Part shown: positions 7,885 through 16,348 of the stretch, piece after piece
How positions within the stretch are numbered: position 1 is the stretch's first letter
Layout of the letters: every line of letters begins with the position of its first letter
Source of the DNA: Pseudomonadota bacterium
Lineage (GTDB): Bacteria > Pseudomonadota > Alphaproteobacteria > Rhizobiales > Rhizobiaceae
Direction of reading: 5' to 3'
DNA length: 64,000 bases
Assembly: GCA_023419535.1 (NCBI GenBank)
Contig: JAEZXX010000073.1
Span: forward strand, 1 to 64,000
Made by a program: the position numbers and the translations under genes
The notes under the pieces: generated by a model
Database searches by the model: none
Seen by the model: the letters and a program-made list of their open reading frames with translations, nothing else
What the model was told of the DNA's origin: nothing

Positions 7885-9348
7885 CTACTGGGCGGCCTCC
7901 AGGAAGCGGCTCCCGGGGTCGCCCTTCGGCTCCGCCTGTTCGTCTTCCGAGCCTGGGCCGGAATAGGCTAGATCCTCGGCGACCGCCGGGCCGAACTCCA
8001 GCGCCTCGACGCCTCGTAGCCGTCGCTCGATGGCCCGCTTTCGAATGTCGACATGCTCGATGTGGTTCGTCGCCTCCTGCAGCTTCTTCTTCACCCGATC
8101 GAGCGCCGGGCCGAACTTGCCGAACTCGGATTTGACCCCGCCGAGCACCTGCCAGACCTCGCCGGAGCGTTTCTGGATGGCGAGGGTGCGAAAGCCCATC
8201 TGGAGCGAGGAGAGGATCGCCGTCAGCGTCGTCGGTCCGGCGACGGTCACGCGAAAGGTCCGCTGCAGCTCGTCGCAGAGGCCCGGCCGGCGGATGATCT
8301 CCGCGTAGAGGCCCTCGGTCGGCAGGAAGAGAATGGCGAAGTCGGTCGTCGTCGGCGGGTTGACATACTTTTCGCAGATGTCGCGCGCGAACAGCTTCAC
8401 CCGCGTCTCCAGCGCCTTCGAAGCGATCTCGACCCCGGCGAGATCGCCGAGGTCGGAGGCCTGCTGGAGGCGCTCGTAGTCCTCCACCGGGAACTTGGCG
8501 TCGAGCGGCAGGAGCACCTCGCCGTCCTCCTCGTGGCCGGGCAGGCGGATCGCGAACTCCACCCGCTCGCCGCCCTTGCCCCCCGTCGAGACGTTGACCG
8601 CATACTGGCCGGGCGCCAGCATCTGTTCCAGAAGCGCGCCGAGCTGGACCTCGCCCCAGGTGCCGCGCGACTTGACGTTGGTGAGGACGCGCTTCAGATC
8701 GCCCACGCCGGTCGCCAGCGCCTGCATCTCGCCGAGCCCCTTGTGGACGGCTTCGAGCCGGTCGGAGACCAGCTTGAAGCTCTCGCCCAGGCGCTGTTCC
8801 AGCGTGCCCTGCAGCTTCTCGTCCACCGTCGCGCGCATCTGCTCCAGCTTGGCCTCGTTCTCCGTGCGCAAGGTGGCGAGCTGCGTCTCCATGCTGGTGC
8901 GCAGGGCCTCCCCGGCCCGGGCATTGCCCTCCGCGATGGCCGCGAGGCGCTGCGCGAAATCCTCCTGCGCCTGCCTCTGGGCCTGAACGCCGTCCGCCGC
9001 GCTCTGGCGCAGCTGGCGTGAGACCTCGTCGAGCTGCTGTCGCTGGGCCGTTCCCGCCTCGCGAAGCCGTTGCCCCAGAGCCTCGGCAAGCCGCGTGACG
9101 CTCGACGACAGCTCATCGCGCAGGGCCCGCTGGCTGTTGCCAGCCTCCTCCCGGGCCATCCGCAGCTCCTCGCGCTGCATGCGCTCGGCTCGGCCGATCG
9201 CATCGTCGAGCGCGTCGAGCTGACCAAGAAGGGCCCGGTCGGGCGTGTCGGCCGCAGACAGCCGTTGCAGGATGGCGAGGGAGAGGACCGCAGACAGCGC
9301 CGCCAGGACGACGGCCACGAGCACCAGCGTGAGAAGCGGATCGGACAA
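7885..9348 (-). CDS. rmuC: DNA recombination protein RmuC
   Basis: RmuC family protein of about 487 residues, predicted PD-(D/E)XK nuclease-like, known in E. coli to limit inversions between short repeats. A single N-terminal membrane helix (LLTLVLVAVVLAALSAVLSL) is followed by a long coiled coil rich in Gln, Glu and Ala to about residue 220. The conserved catalytic-like core follows, with RGTWGEVQLG and LPLDAKFP segments. No ATG exists near the start. I chose TTG at 9348, just before the membrane helix; the frame also allows TTG at 9417. It sits between the HNH gene and the M3 peptidase gene, all on one strand. Confidence 0.9.
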   Translation of the reverse strand: MSDPLLTLVLVAVVLAALSAVLSLAILQRLSAADTPDRALLGQLDALDDAIGRAERMQREELRMAREEAGNSQRALRDELSSSVTRLAEALGQRLREAGTAQRQQLDEVSRQLRQSAADGVQAQRQAQEDFAQRLAAIAEGNARAGEALRTSMETQLATLRTENEAKLEQMRATVDEKLQGTLEQRLGESFKLVSDRLEAVHKGLGEMQALATGVGDLKRVLTNVKSRGTWGEVQLGALLEQMLAPGQYAVNVSTGGKGGERVEFAIRLPGHEEDGEVLLPLDAKFPVEDYERLQQASDLGDLAGVEIASKALETRVKLFARDICEKYVNPPTTTDFAILFLPTEGLYAEIIRRPGLCDELQRTFRVTVAGPTTLTAILSSLQMGFRTLAIQKRSGEVWQVLGGVKSEFGKFGPALDRVKKKLQEATNHIEHVDIRKRAIERRLRGVEALEFGPAVAEDLAYSGPGSEDEQAEPKGDPGSRFLEAAQ

Positions 9349-9432
9349 GGCGTTCGGTCCCGATGGAATCGCGGGGCCGAACGTAAACGAAACGGGAACA
9401 AAAAGCCATCCCCCCAACCGCGTTCGATTGCG

Positions 9433-11481
9433 TCAGGCGGTCAGGCCCCGTTTGCGCATGAGGGCGTCCGGTGCCGGCATCCGGCCGCGGAACGCGGTGT
9501 AGAGTTCAGCCGGGTCGCGCGAGTTGCCGGCCGAGTAGATGAACCGCCCGAGCCGCTCCGCGGTGTCGGCGTGGAACGGGTCGCCCTGTTCCTCGAATGC
9601 TTCGAAGGCGTCGGCATCGAGCACTTCGGACCACATGTAGGAGTAATAGCCCGCCGAATAGCCGTCGCCGGAGAAGACGTGGGCGAAGTGAGGCGAGCGG
9701 TGGCGCATCACGATCTCGCGCGGCATGCCGATCTCGGCCAAAATCTCCGCCTCGCGCGCCATCGGGTCGGCCGGGGCCTCGCCGCTCTCGTGCAGGCCGA
9801 GGTCGACGAGGGCGGAGGAGGTGTACTCGACCGTGTCGAAGCCCGTGTCGAAAGTGCGCGCCGCCTCCAGCCGCGCCGCGAGCTCCTCGGGCAGCGGCTC
9901 GCCCGTCGTCACGTGCCGGGCGTGCCGGGCCAGCACCTGCCGCGTGCCGAGCCAGTGCTCGTAGAGCTGCGAGGGCAGTTCCACGAAGTCGCGCGCCACG
10001 GCCGTTCCCGACAGCGAGGGCCATGTCACGTCCGACATGAGCCCGTGCAGCGCATGGCCGAACTCGTGGAAGAGCGTGCGGGCATCGTCCATCGAGAGCA
10101 GGGCGGGCGAGCCCTTCGCCGGCTTGGCGAAGTTGCACACGTTGTAGATGATCGGGGTCTGCCCCCGCCCGAGCTTGTGCTGGGAGCGCAGCGCGCTCAT
10201 CCAGGCGCCGGAGCGTTTGGAGGACCGGGCGAAATAGTCGCCGATGAAGAGGCCCTTCTGCGTGCCGTCGGGGGCGAGGACACGCCAGACGCGGGCGTCC
10301 GGATGCCAGGCGCGCGCCTCGGGCAACGGCTCGAAGGAGAGGCCGAACAGGCGGTTCGCGACGTCGAAGGACGCCTCGACCATGGCGTCGAGCGCGAAGT
10401 AGGATTTGACCGCGCCCTCGTCGACGTCGAACTCCGCGCGGCGCCGCTTCTCGGCGTAATAGCGCCAGTCGTGCGGCTCGATCGGACCGTTCTCGCCCTC
10501 GTCCTGCGCCAGCGCCTGAAGCTTGACGGCGTCGGCGCGCGCGCGCTCAACCGCCCTTTCCCAGACCGTGGACAGCAGGGCGCGGACGGCGTCCGGCGTC
10601 TTGGCCATCGTGTCGTCGAGCTTGTAGGCGGCGAAGGAGGGGAAGCCCAGGAGCTTCGCCTTCTGCGCACGCAGCGCCAGCGTTTCCTCGATGATCGCGC
10701 GGTTGTCGGTCGCTCCCACGCTCTCCCCACGCCGGGTCCAGGCGGCGAAGGCTTGTTCGCGAAGGGCGCGGTTGGGGCAATAGGTGAGGAACGGCACGAC
10801 GACGGAGCGAGAGAGCGTCACCACGTGTCCCGTCGCGCCGCGCTCCTCCGCCGCCTGTGCCATGGATGCGAGCAGGAAGTCGGGAAGCCCGGCGAGGTCG
10901 GCGGCCTCGACCGGCAAGGCGAAGCTCTTCTCGTCCGCGAGGACGTTCTGCGAGAAGGCGGTGCCGAGCTCGGACAGGCGGGCGTTGATGTCGGTCAGCC
11001 GCTCCCGGTCCGCCCCCTGCAGCCTGGCGCCGCGCCGCACGAAGCCGGCATGCGTGCGCTCCAGAAGGCGGGCCTCCTCGGCTCCGAGGCCGAGCGTGTC
11101 CTTGCTGGCGAACAGCGCGTCGATGCGGGCGAAGAGCTGCGGGTCGAGCGAGATGGCCGAGCCGTGGCGCGAGAGCTTGGGCGACACCTCCCGCTCCAAG
11201 GCCTGAAGCTCGTCGTTCGTGTGGGCCCCGGCGAGAGCGAAGAAGACGCTCGCCACGCGCTCCAGATCCGCGCCGGCCCGCTCCAGCGCGCCGATCGTAT
11301 TGGCGAAGCTCGGCGCCTCCTCACTGTCGGCGATAGTCCTGATCTCGGCCCGATGGACGTTCATCGCCGCGTCGAAGCCGGAGCGGAAGTCTTGCGCGTT
11401 CAGCGCATAGAAGTCCGGAAGTCCGGACGGGCCCTGGAACGCGAACCGGACCAGTTCAGCTGCACGAGCTTGTGAGGTCAA
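9433..11481 (-). CDS. M3 family metallopeptidase (peptidyl-dipeptidase Dcp type)
   Basis: A 682-residue zinc peptidase that degrades short peptides in the cytoplasm. The zinc site LFHEFGHALHGL lies near residue 475, with the third ligand region downstream in RDFVELPSQ. The long N-terminal helical region is typical of thimet oligopeptidase folds. Both Dcp and oligopeptidase A belong here; the length and the YNVCNF and PAKGSPALLS segments favour Dcp-like. The start is TTG at 11481, preceded by GGGAG at 6-7 bases; no ATG occurs before residue 41. It is divergent from the marR gene, with about 145 bases between them. Confidence 0.9.
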   Translation of the reverse strand: MTSQARAAELVRFAFQGPSGLPDFYALNAQDFRSGFDAAMNVHRAEIRTIADSEEAPSFANTIGALERAGADLERVASVFFALAGAHTNDELQALEREVSPKLSRHGSAISLDPQLFARIDALFASKDTLGLGAEEARLLERTHAGFVRRGARLQGADRERLTDINARLSELGTAFSQNVLADEKSFALPVEAADLAGLPDFLLASMAQAAEERGATGHVVTLSRSVVVPFLTYCPNRALREQAFAAWTRRGESVGATDNRAIIEETLALRAQKAKLLGFPSFAAYKLDDTMAKTPDAVRALLSTVWERAVERARADAVKLQALAQDEGENGPIEPHDWRYYAEKRRRAEFDVDEGAVKSYFALDAMVEASFDVANRLFGLSFEPLPEARAWHPDARVWRVLAPDGTQKGLFIGDYFARSSKRSGAWMSALRSQHKLGRGQTPIIYNVCNFAKPAKGSPALLSMDDARTLFHEFGHALHGLMSDVTWPSLSGTAVARDFVELPSQLYEHWLGTRQVLARHARHVTTGEPLPEELAARLEAARTFDTGFDTVEYTSSALVDLGLHESGEAPADPMAREAEILAEIGMPREIVMRHRSPHFAHVFSGDGYSAGYYSYMWSEVLDADAFEAFEEQGDPFHADTAERLGRFIYSAGNSRDPAELYTAFRGRMPAPDALMRKRGLTA

Positions 11482-11626
11482 AGGGCTACTCCCGTTTGCA
11501 AGCGCTTGTATTGGCGGCTAGATAAGGTCCGAAGGCCCGGCATTGAATGCGTTCCTTTCGGGAATTCTGGCCACGGTGCCGCGTCCGGCGCGGTCTCACG
11601 GTGTCGATTTAGCTCAGGAGTCCCTT

Positions 11627-12154
11627 TTGTCCCATCTGACCTCCGGAAATGCGCTCGGATTTCTCCTGACCGACACGGCGCGTCTCTTTCGTCAGTTCTT
11701 CGAGCGCAGCGTGACCGAAAACGGTCTCGGCCTGACGCCCGGCGAAGTGCGGGCGCTCGGACATGCCATGCGCTTCGACGGGTCGCGGCAGGCGGTCCTC
11801 GCCGACCGGATGGGCGTGGAGCCGATGACGCTGTCGGCCTATCTCGACCGGCTCGAGGCCCGCGGCCTGATCGAGCGCACCGTCGACCCGTCCGACCGGC
11901 GCGCCAAGATCGTGCGCCCGACGACGGCGGCCACGGAGATCATGCGCCAGCTCGATCCCCTGTTCGAGACGGTCTACATCCAGGCGACCAAGGGGCTCAC
12001 GGAAAGCCAGGCCGACGCCATGACCGAGGCGCTCGCCATCGTACGCGCAAATCTGACGAACGATTCCGTGCTTCTGGCCAAGCTCGATCTTCTGTCGGAG
12101 CACGCCGGCGCGGCCGCGAGCGGCGGCGGACCCGACGCCCGGGCTCAGGCCTGA
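11627..12154 (+). CDS. MarR family transcriptional regulator
   Basis: A 175-residue winged-helix regulator. Helix-turn-helix residues run through RQAVLADRMGVEPMTLSAYL, followed by the wing DPSDRRAKIVRPT that marks MarR proteins. Helical dimerisation segments lie on both sides. The best start is TTG at 11627, because AGGAG at 11616-11620 lies 6 bases upstream; the frame extends to an ATG at 11543 without such support. The next gene, about 100 bases downstream on the same strand, is a Bcr/CflA drug exporter, a common regulator-exporter pairing, so it probably represses that gene and itself. The ligand is unknown. Confidence 0.88.
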   Translation: MSHLTSGNALGFLLTDTARLFRQFFERSVTENGLGLTPGEVRALGHAMRFDGSRQAVLADRMGVEPMTLSAYLDRLEARGLIERTVDPSDRRAKIVRPTTAATEIMRQLDPLFETVYIQATKGLTESQADAMTEALAIVRANLTNDSVLLAKLDLLSEHAGAAASGGGPDARAQA

Positions 12155-12255
12155 CGACCGGCGCGTCTTCCGTTCGCGGCGCTTCGTTCCTATACTAAGG
12201 CGAGCTTCGTAAATTCAGGCGCGGCCCGCGCCGCGTCCGCAAAGAACCCCGACCC

Positions 12256-13491
12256 ATGCCCCTTGCGATGTCCGAGCGGCGGACGAGCCTTCTCGGCGCG
12301 CTCCTCGTCGCGATCGCACCCGTTTCCATGGCGCTCTACACGCCGGCCCTGCCGACGCTCGTGGAGGTCTTCGACACGATGCCGGCGATCGTCAACCTGA
12401 CGCTTCTCGTCTACTTCGCCGGCTTCGCGCTGACGCAACTCGTCTGCGGGCCGCTGTCCGACGCCTACGGGCGCAAACCCGTAACGCTCGCCTTTCTCGG
12501 CCTCTACGTCCTCGGATCGATCGTCGCCGTGCTCGCGCCGACCATCGAGTGGCTGATCGCGGCGCGCATCGTGCAGGGGATCGGCGCCTCGGTCGGGGTG
12601 GCGACCTCCCGCGCCATCGTGCGCGACCAGTATGTCGGCGAGACATCCTCGCGCATCATGAACGCCATCGGCATCATGCTCGCCATCGCGCCCGCCATGG
12701 CGCCGACGATCGGCGGGCTGACGCTCGCGGTCGCGGACTGGCACGCGATCTTCGTGGTGATGCTGTTCGCCGGGCTCGCGCTTCTCGGCATCGTGATGGT
12801 GTTCATGCGCGAGACGACGATCGGCAACCCGGCGCTGGCTCATCCGGCGAGCCTCGTGCGCTCCTATCGGCAACTGGCGGGGAGCCTCACCTTCGTCACC
12901 AGCGTCCTCACCGTCGCCGGCTCGGTCGGCGCGCTCTACACGCTGGCGACGGTCCTGCCCTACCTTCTGATCGACCGTGCCGGGCTGACGCCGGCGCAGT
13001 TCGGCCTCGGCATGCTCGCCCAGTCGGGTTCCTTCCTTCTCGGCTCGCTCGTCATGCGGGCCCTCATGCGCCGCTTCTCGGCTCATGCGCTCGTGCCCGT
13101 CGGTCTCGGCTGCATCGCGCTCGGCTCGAGCCTGATGGCGCTCTCCATCGCCCTCCTGCCGATCGGCTACCTCTCCATCATGGGACCGGTGGCCTTCTAC
13201 GCCTTCGGCATCGCCTTCGTGATGCCGGCCATGACCACTGCCTCGCTCGCGCCCTTTCCCGCGATCGCGGGTGCCGCGGCGGCCGCCATGGGGTTCGTCC
13301 AGATCGGCTCCGGCCTCGTGGGCGGGCTGGTGGCGACGGCGATCGGCGATCCGGTGCTGGGCACGCAGATCGTCATCCCGGCGCTGGGCACGACGGCGAT
13401 CGTCTCCTACGTGATCTTCCGTCGCCGGACCCGCTCGGCGCTCGCCCGGGCGCGCACGGCCGAGGCGCTGCCCCTGCAGGGCGCCGAGTGA
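12256..13491 (+). CDS. Bcr/CflA family multidrug efflux MFS transporter
   Basis: A 411-residue, 12-helix major facilitator. The loop 2-3 signature is QLVCGPLSDAYGRKPV. The first helix ends in a TPALPTL segment, the typical PALP motif of the Bcr/CflA (DHA1) group, and RIVQGIGASVG is in helix 4. These proteins export drugs such as bicyclomycin or chloramphenicol with proton antiport. It follows the MarR gene by about 100 bases on the same strand, which suggests induction by a toxic compound sensed by that regulator. It ends 6 bases from the convergent luciferase-like gene. Confidence 0.88.
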   Translation: MPLAMSERRTSLLGALLVAIAPVSMALYTPALPTLVEVFDTMPAIVNLTLLVYFAGFALTQLVCGPLSDAYGRKPVTLAFLGLYVLGSIVAVLAPTIEWLIAARIVQGIGASVGVATSRAIVRDQYVGETSSRIMNAIGIMLAIAPAMAPTIGGLTLAVADWHAIFVVMLFAGLALLGIVMVFMRETTIGNPALAHPASLVRSYRQLAGSLTFVTSVLTVAGSVGALYTLATVLPYLLIDRAGLTPAQFGLGMLAQSGSFLLGSLVMRALMRRFSAHALVPVGLGCIALGSSLMALSIALLPIGYLSIMGPVAFYAFGIAFVMPAMTTASLAPFPAIAGAAAAAMGFVQIGSGLVGGLVATAIGDPVLGTQIVIPALGTTAIVSYVIFRRRTRSALARARTAEALPLQGAE

Positions 13492-13497
13492 GAAACG

Positions 13498-14511
13498 CTA
13501 CTCCGCCGCGTGCGCCTGGCGTTCGCCGAGCGCACGCATCGCCTCGGCCGCGATGGCGAAGGAGCGCTTGCGGGCCCCGTGATCGTGGATCATGCCGGTC
13601 AGGATGATCTCGTCCGGACGATGGGTCTCGATCAGACCGGCCAGCTCGCGCCGAACCGTCTGGGGCGATCCGACGGCGGAGATGCGCATCGCCTCCTCCA
13701 CCATGGCCATGCCGCCGGCTCCGATCTCCGCCTCGATGTCGTCGACGGGCGGCGGCAGAAGTCCCGGCCGCCCCGAGCGCAGCCGGGCAAAGGACTGCTG
13801 CATCGAGGTGCGCAGATGGTGCGCTTCCGAATCCGTCTCCGCTGCGAAGACGTTGGCCGCCAGCATGAAATAGGGCTGCTCCAGCGTCGCGGAGGGCCGG
13901 AAGGTCTCGCGATAGACCGAAGCGGCCTGTTCGAGCGCGGCCGGCGCGAAGTGCGAGGCGAAGGCGTAGGGGAGCCCCAGATGGGCGGCCAGCTGCGCGC
14001 CGTAGAGCGAGGAGCCGAGGATCCAGACCGGCACGTGCGTGCCGCCGCCCGGCACCGCCTGCACGCGCTGGTTCGGCTCGACGTCCTCGAAATAGGCCAT
14101 CAGTTCGTAGACGTCCTGCGGGAAGTTATCGGAGTTCTCCAGGCTCCGACGCAGCGCCCGCGCCGTCATCATGTCGGTGCCCGGCGCACGGCCGACGCCA
14201 AGGTCGATGCGGCCGGGAAAGAGCGTCGCGAGCGTCCCGAACTGCTCGGCGATGACGAGCGGCGCATGGTTCGGCAGCATGATGCCGCCCGCGCCGACGC
14301 GGATGGCGGAGGTGCCTGCCGCGACGTGGCCGATCACGACGGAGGTCGCGGCGCTGGCGATGCCCGGCATGTTGTGGTGCTCGGCGAGCCAGTAGCGGTG
14401 GTAGCTGAGCGATTCGGCATGGCGCGCGAGATCGAGCGTGTTGGCCAGCGCATCGGCGGGCGTCGAGCCTTCGGGAACGGGCGTCAGGTCGAGGAGGGAA
14501 TAGGGGATCAT
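13498..14511 (-). CDS. LLM class flavin-dependent oxidoreductase (MsnO8/YhbW type)
   Basis: A luciferase-like TIM-barrel protein of about 337 residues. The N-terminus PYSLLDLTPVPEG and the RYWLAEHHNMPGIAS segment are hallmarks of the YhbW/MsnO8 subgroup. FPGRIDLGVGRAPGTD is the FMN-phosphate-binding region. The substrate is unknown and the enzyme presumably uses reduced FMN. ATG at 14511 was chosen because GGAG lies 9 bases upstream and family members start MIPYSLLDL or similar; an open frame continues to 14559. It is convergent with the MFS gene and divergent from putP. Confidence 0.88.
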   Translation of the reverse strand: MIPYSLLDLTPVPEGSTPADALANTLDLARHAESLSYHRYWLAEHHNMPGIASAATSVVIGHVAAGTSAIRVGAGGIMLPNHAPLVIAEQFGTLATLFPGRIDLGVGRAPGTDMMTARALRRSLENSDNFPQDVYELMAYFEDVEPNQRVQAVPGGGTHVPVWILGSSLYGAQLAAHLGLPYAFASHFAPAALEQAASVYRETFRPSATLEQPYFMLAANVFAAETDSEAHHLRTSMQQSFARLRSGRPGLLPPPVDDIEAEIGAGGMAMVEEAMRISAVGSPQTVRRELAGLIETHRPDEIILTGMIHDHGARKRSFAIAAEAMRALGERQAHAAE

Positions 14512-14717
14512 CGCGGGCGGCTCCGGCTGTTCCTCCCGCAGATGGTAAGGCGGGCGCACGATGTCGAGGGACGCGGCGCGGGTCCGCGACCCGACCGCTC
14601 GCCGGGCGAATTCGTGGCCGAAGGTTGGCGCGGCCTGTCTTTCCGTCTACGGCTCCCCCTTTTGCGCGGCGCATCGCGAGCATGTCCGCCCGCCCGCGTC
14701 CGGTTTCGAAGGTTCAC

Positions 14718-16214
14718 ATGGATATCGGCATCTGGATCAGCCTCGCGCTGTACTTCGCGTTGACGCTCGGCATCGGCTTCTATGCCTGGCGGACCGCGGC
14801 GGCGACCTCGGAACACTATGTGCTCGGCGGCCGTAGCCTGTCGCCCGGCGTCGCGGCCCTGTCGGCTGGCGCCTCCGACATGAGCGGCTGGCTCCTCCTC
14901 GGCCTTCCGGGCGCGCTCTACGTCTCGGGCCTCGTGGAGGCCTGGATCGGCATCGGCCTGTTCCTCGGCGCGCTCGCCAACTGGATCGTCGTCGCGCCGC
15001 GCCTTCGCGAACAGACCGAGCGCTACGACGACGCGCTGACCGTCCCGGCCTTCCTGGCCAACCGCTTCCCGAGCCGGGCGCGGGCACTCCGCGTGATCTC
15101 GGCGCTGATCATCGTCGTCTTCTTCGCCGTCTACACCGCGTCCGGCCTCGTCGCCGGCGGGCGCCTGTTCGAGACCGCCTTCGCCGAGCTCGTCGACATT
15201 CCGGGCATCAGCGACTACGCGCTGGGCATCTGGCTGACGCTCGGCGTCGTCCTGATCTATTCGGTGGTCGGCGGCTTCATGGCCGTCAGCCTGACCGACG
15301 TCCTGCAGGGCGGCATCATGATGCTCGCCCTCGTGCTCATCCCGATCGTCGTCTTTCTCGATCCGGCCGTCGGCGGCGCCACCGGCATCGCCGAGACGGT
15401 CGCGGCGATCGACCCGGCCTTCCTGTCGCTGACGAGCGGCATCACCGTCCTCGGCTTCCTTTCTGCCGTTGCCTGGGGTCTCGGCTATTTCGGCCAGCCG
15501 CACATCATCGTGCGATTCATGGCCATGCGCTCGGCGGCCGACGCGCCGAAGGCGGCCGCGATCGGCCTGTCCTGGATGGCGGTCTCGCTGATCGGCGCCA
15601 TCGCGGTCGGCATCCTCGGGCGCGTCTATGCCGAGCGCACCGGCCTCGACGTGGCGGATCCGGAGACGATCTTCATCCTCTTCGCCAACGTCCTGTTCCA
15701 TCCGCTGATCACCGGCTTCCTCCTCGCCGCGCTGCTGGCCGCGATCATGTCGACGATCTCCTCGCAGCTCATCGTCGCCGCCTCGTCGCTGACGGAGGAT
15801 TTCTACCACCTGTTCCTGCGCCGCGAGGCGACGGATTCCGAACTCGTGCTCGTCGGCCGCCTCTCGGTCGTTCTCGTCGCGGTCACGGCCGCGATCATCG
15901 CGCGTGATCCGGATTCGCAGGTGCTCGGCCTCGTCGCCAATGCCTGGGCCGGTTTCGGCGCCGCCTTCGGACCGTTGATCCTGCTCGCGCTCACCTGGCC
16001 GCGCATGACCGGTGCCGGCGCCATCGCCGGACTCATCACGGGCGCCGCCGTGGTGATGGGCTGGATCGCGCTCGGCTGGAACGCCTCGTTCCTCGGCGGC
16101 GAGGGCATCTACGAGATGATTCCAGGCTTCGCCGCGGCCTTCGTCGCCATCGTGATCGTCAGCCGCGCGACGAAGGATGCCGGCGAGTTCCGGGCGCTCT
16201 CAGCCCGGGTCTGA
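14718..16214 (+). CDS. putP: Sodium/proline symporter
   Basis: A 498-residue solute:sodium symporter with about 13 membrane helices. The N-terminal helix is followed by LGGRSLSPGVAALSAGASDMSGW, the sodium-binding helix 2 signature of PutP. GYFGQPHIIVRFMA and the SSQLIVAASSLTEDFY segment in the later helices are also PutP-typical. It imports proline with sodium for nutrition or osmoprotection. The ATG at 14718 (MDIGIWISL) has AAGG upstream. No putA gene is in the window. A stem-loop follows the stop at 16220-16238. Confidence 0.92.
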   Translation: MDIGIWISLALYFALTLGIGFYAWRTAAATSEHYVLGGRSLSPGVAALSAGASDMSGWLLLGLPGALYVSGLVEAWIGIGLFLGALANWIVVAPRLREQTERYDDALTVPAFLANRFPSRARALRVISALIIVVFFAVYTASGLVAGGRLFETAFAELVDIPGISDYALGIWLTLGVVLIYSVVGGFMAVSLTDVLQGGIMMLALVLIPIVVFLDPAVGGATGIAETVAAIDPAFLSLTSGITVLGFLSAVAWGLGYFGQPHIIVRFMAMRSAADAPKAAAIGLSWMAVSLIGAIAVGILGRVYAERTGLDVADPETIFILFANVLFHPLITGFLLAALLAAIMSTISSQLIVAASSLTEDFYHLFLRREATDSELVLVGRLSVVLVAVTAAIIARDPDSQVLGLVANAWAGFGAAFGPLILLALTWPRMTGAGAIAGLITGAAVVMGWIALGWNASFLGGEGIYEMIPGFAAAFVAIVIVSRATKDAGEFRALSARV

Positions 16215-16219
16215 GGCGG

Positions 16220-16238
16220 GAGGCGGCGACGCCGCCTC
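16220..16238 (+). terminator. Stem-loop after putP
   Basis: The 8-bp inverted repeat GAGGCGGC/GCCGCCTC around a 3-base loop begins 6 bases past the putP stop and is followed by the moderately T-rich TCGTCTTCCT. Probable terminator. Confidence 0.55.
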
Positions 16239-16259
16239 TCGTCTTCCTCAACAATATGG

Positions 16260-16343
16260 GAGGCTAACGATCTGGAACGTTTGGGGAGGACAGGCCGCCC
16301 ATTGCCGGTTAGCCTCGCCCGGAACGCCGTGTTTGGGAGGACA
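16260..16343 (+). repeat. Repeated leader in front of the lactate permease gene
   Basis: Two overlapping structures are visible. GAGGCTAAC (16260-16268) and GTTAGCCTC (16308-16316) form a perfect 9-bp inverted repeat with a 39-base spacer. GTTTGGGGAGGACA (16279-16292) recurs as GTTTGGGAGGACA (16331-16343), each about 5-10 bases after a GGAACG. The second copy supplies the Shine-Dalgarno site of the permease gene. This may be an operator, an RNA structure controlling translation, or a local duplication. Confidence 0.5.
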
Positions 16344-16348
16344 TCCGC

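Noticed and set aside
7496..11481. HNH protein, RmuC and M3 peptidase as a defence island.
   Set aside because: RmuC and the M3 peptidase are core genes, and the HNH family is widespread as a single gene. No known defence partner is adjacent.
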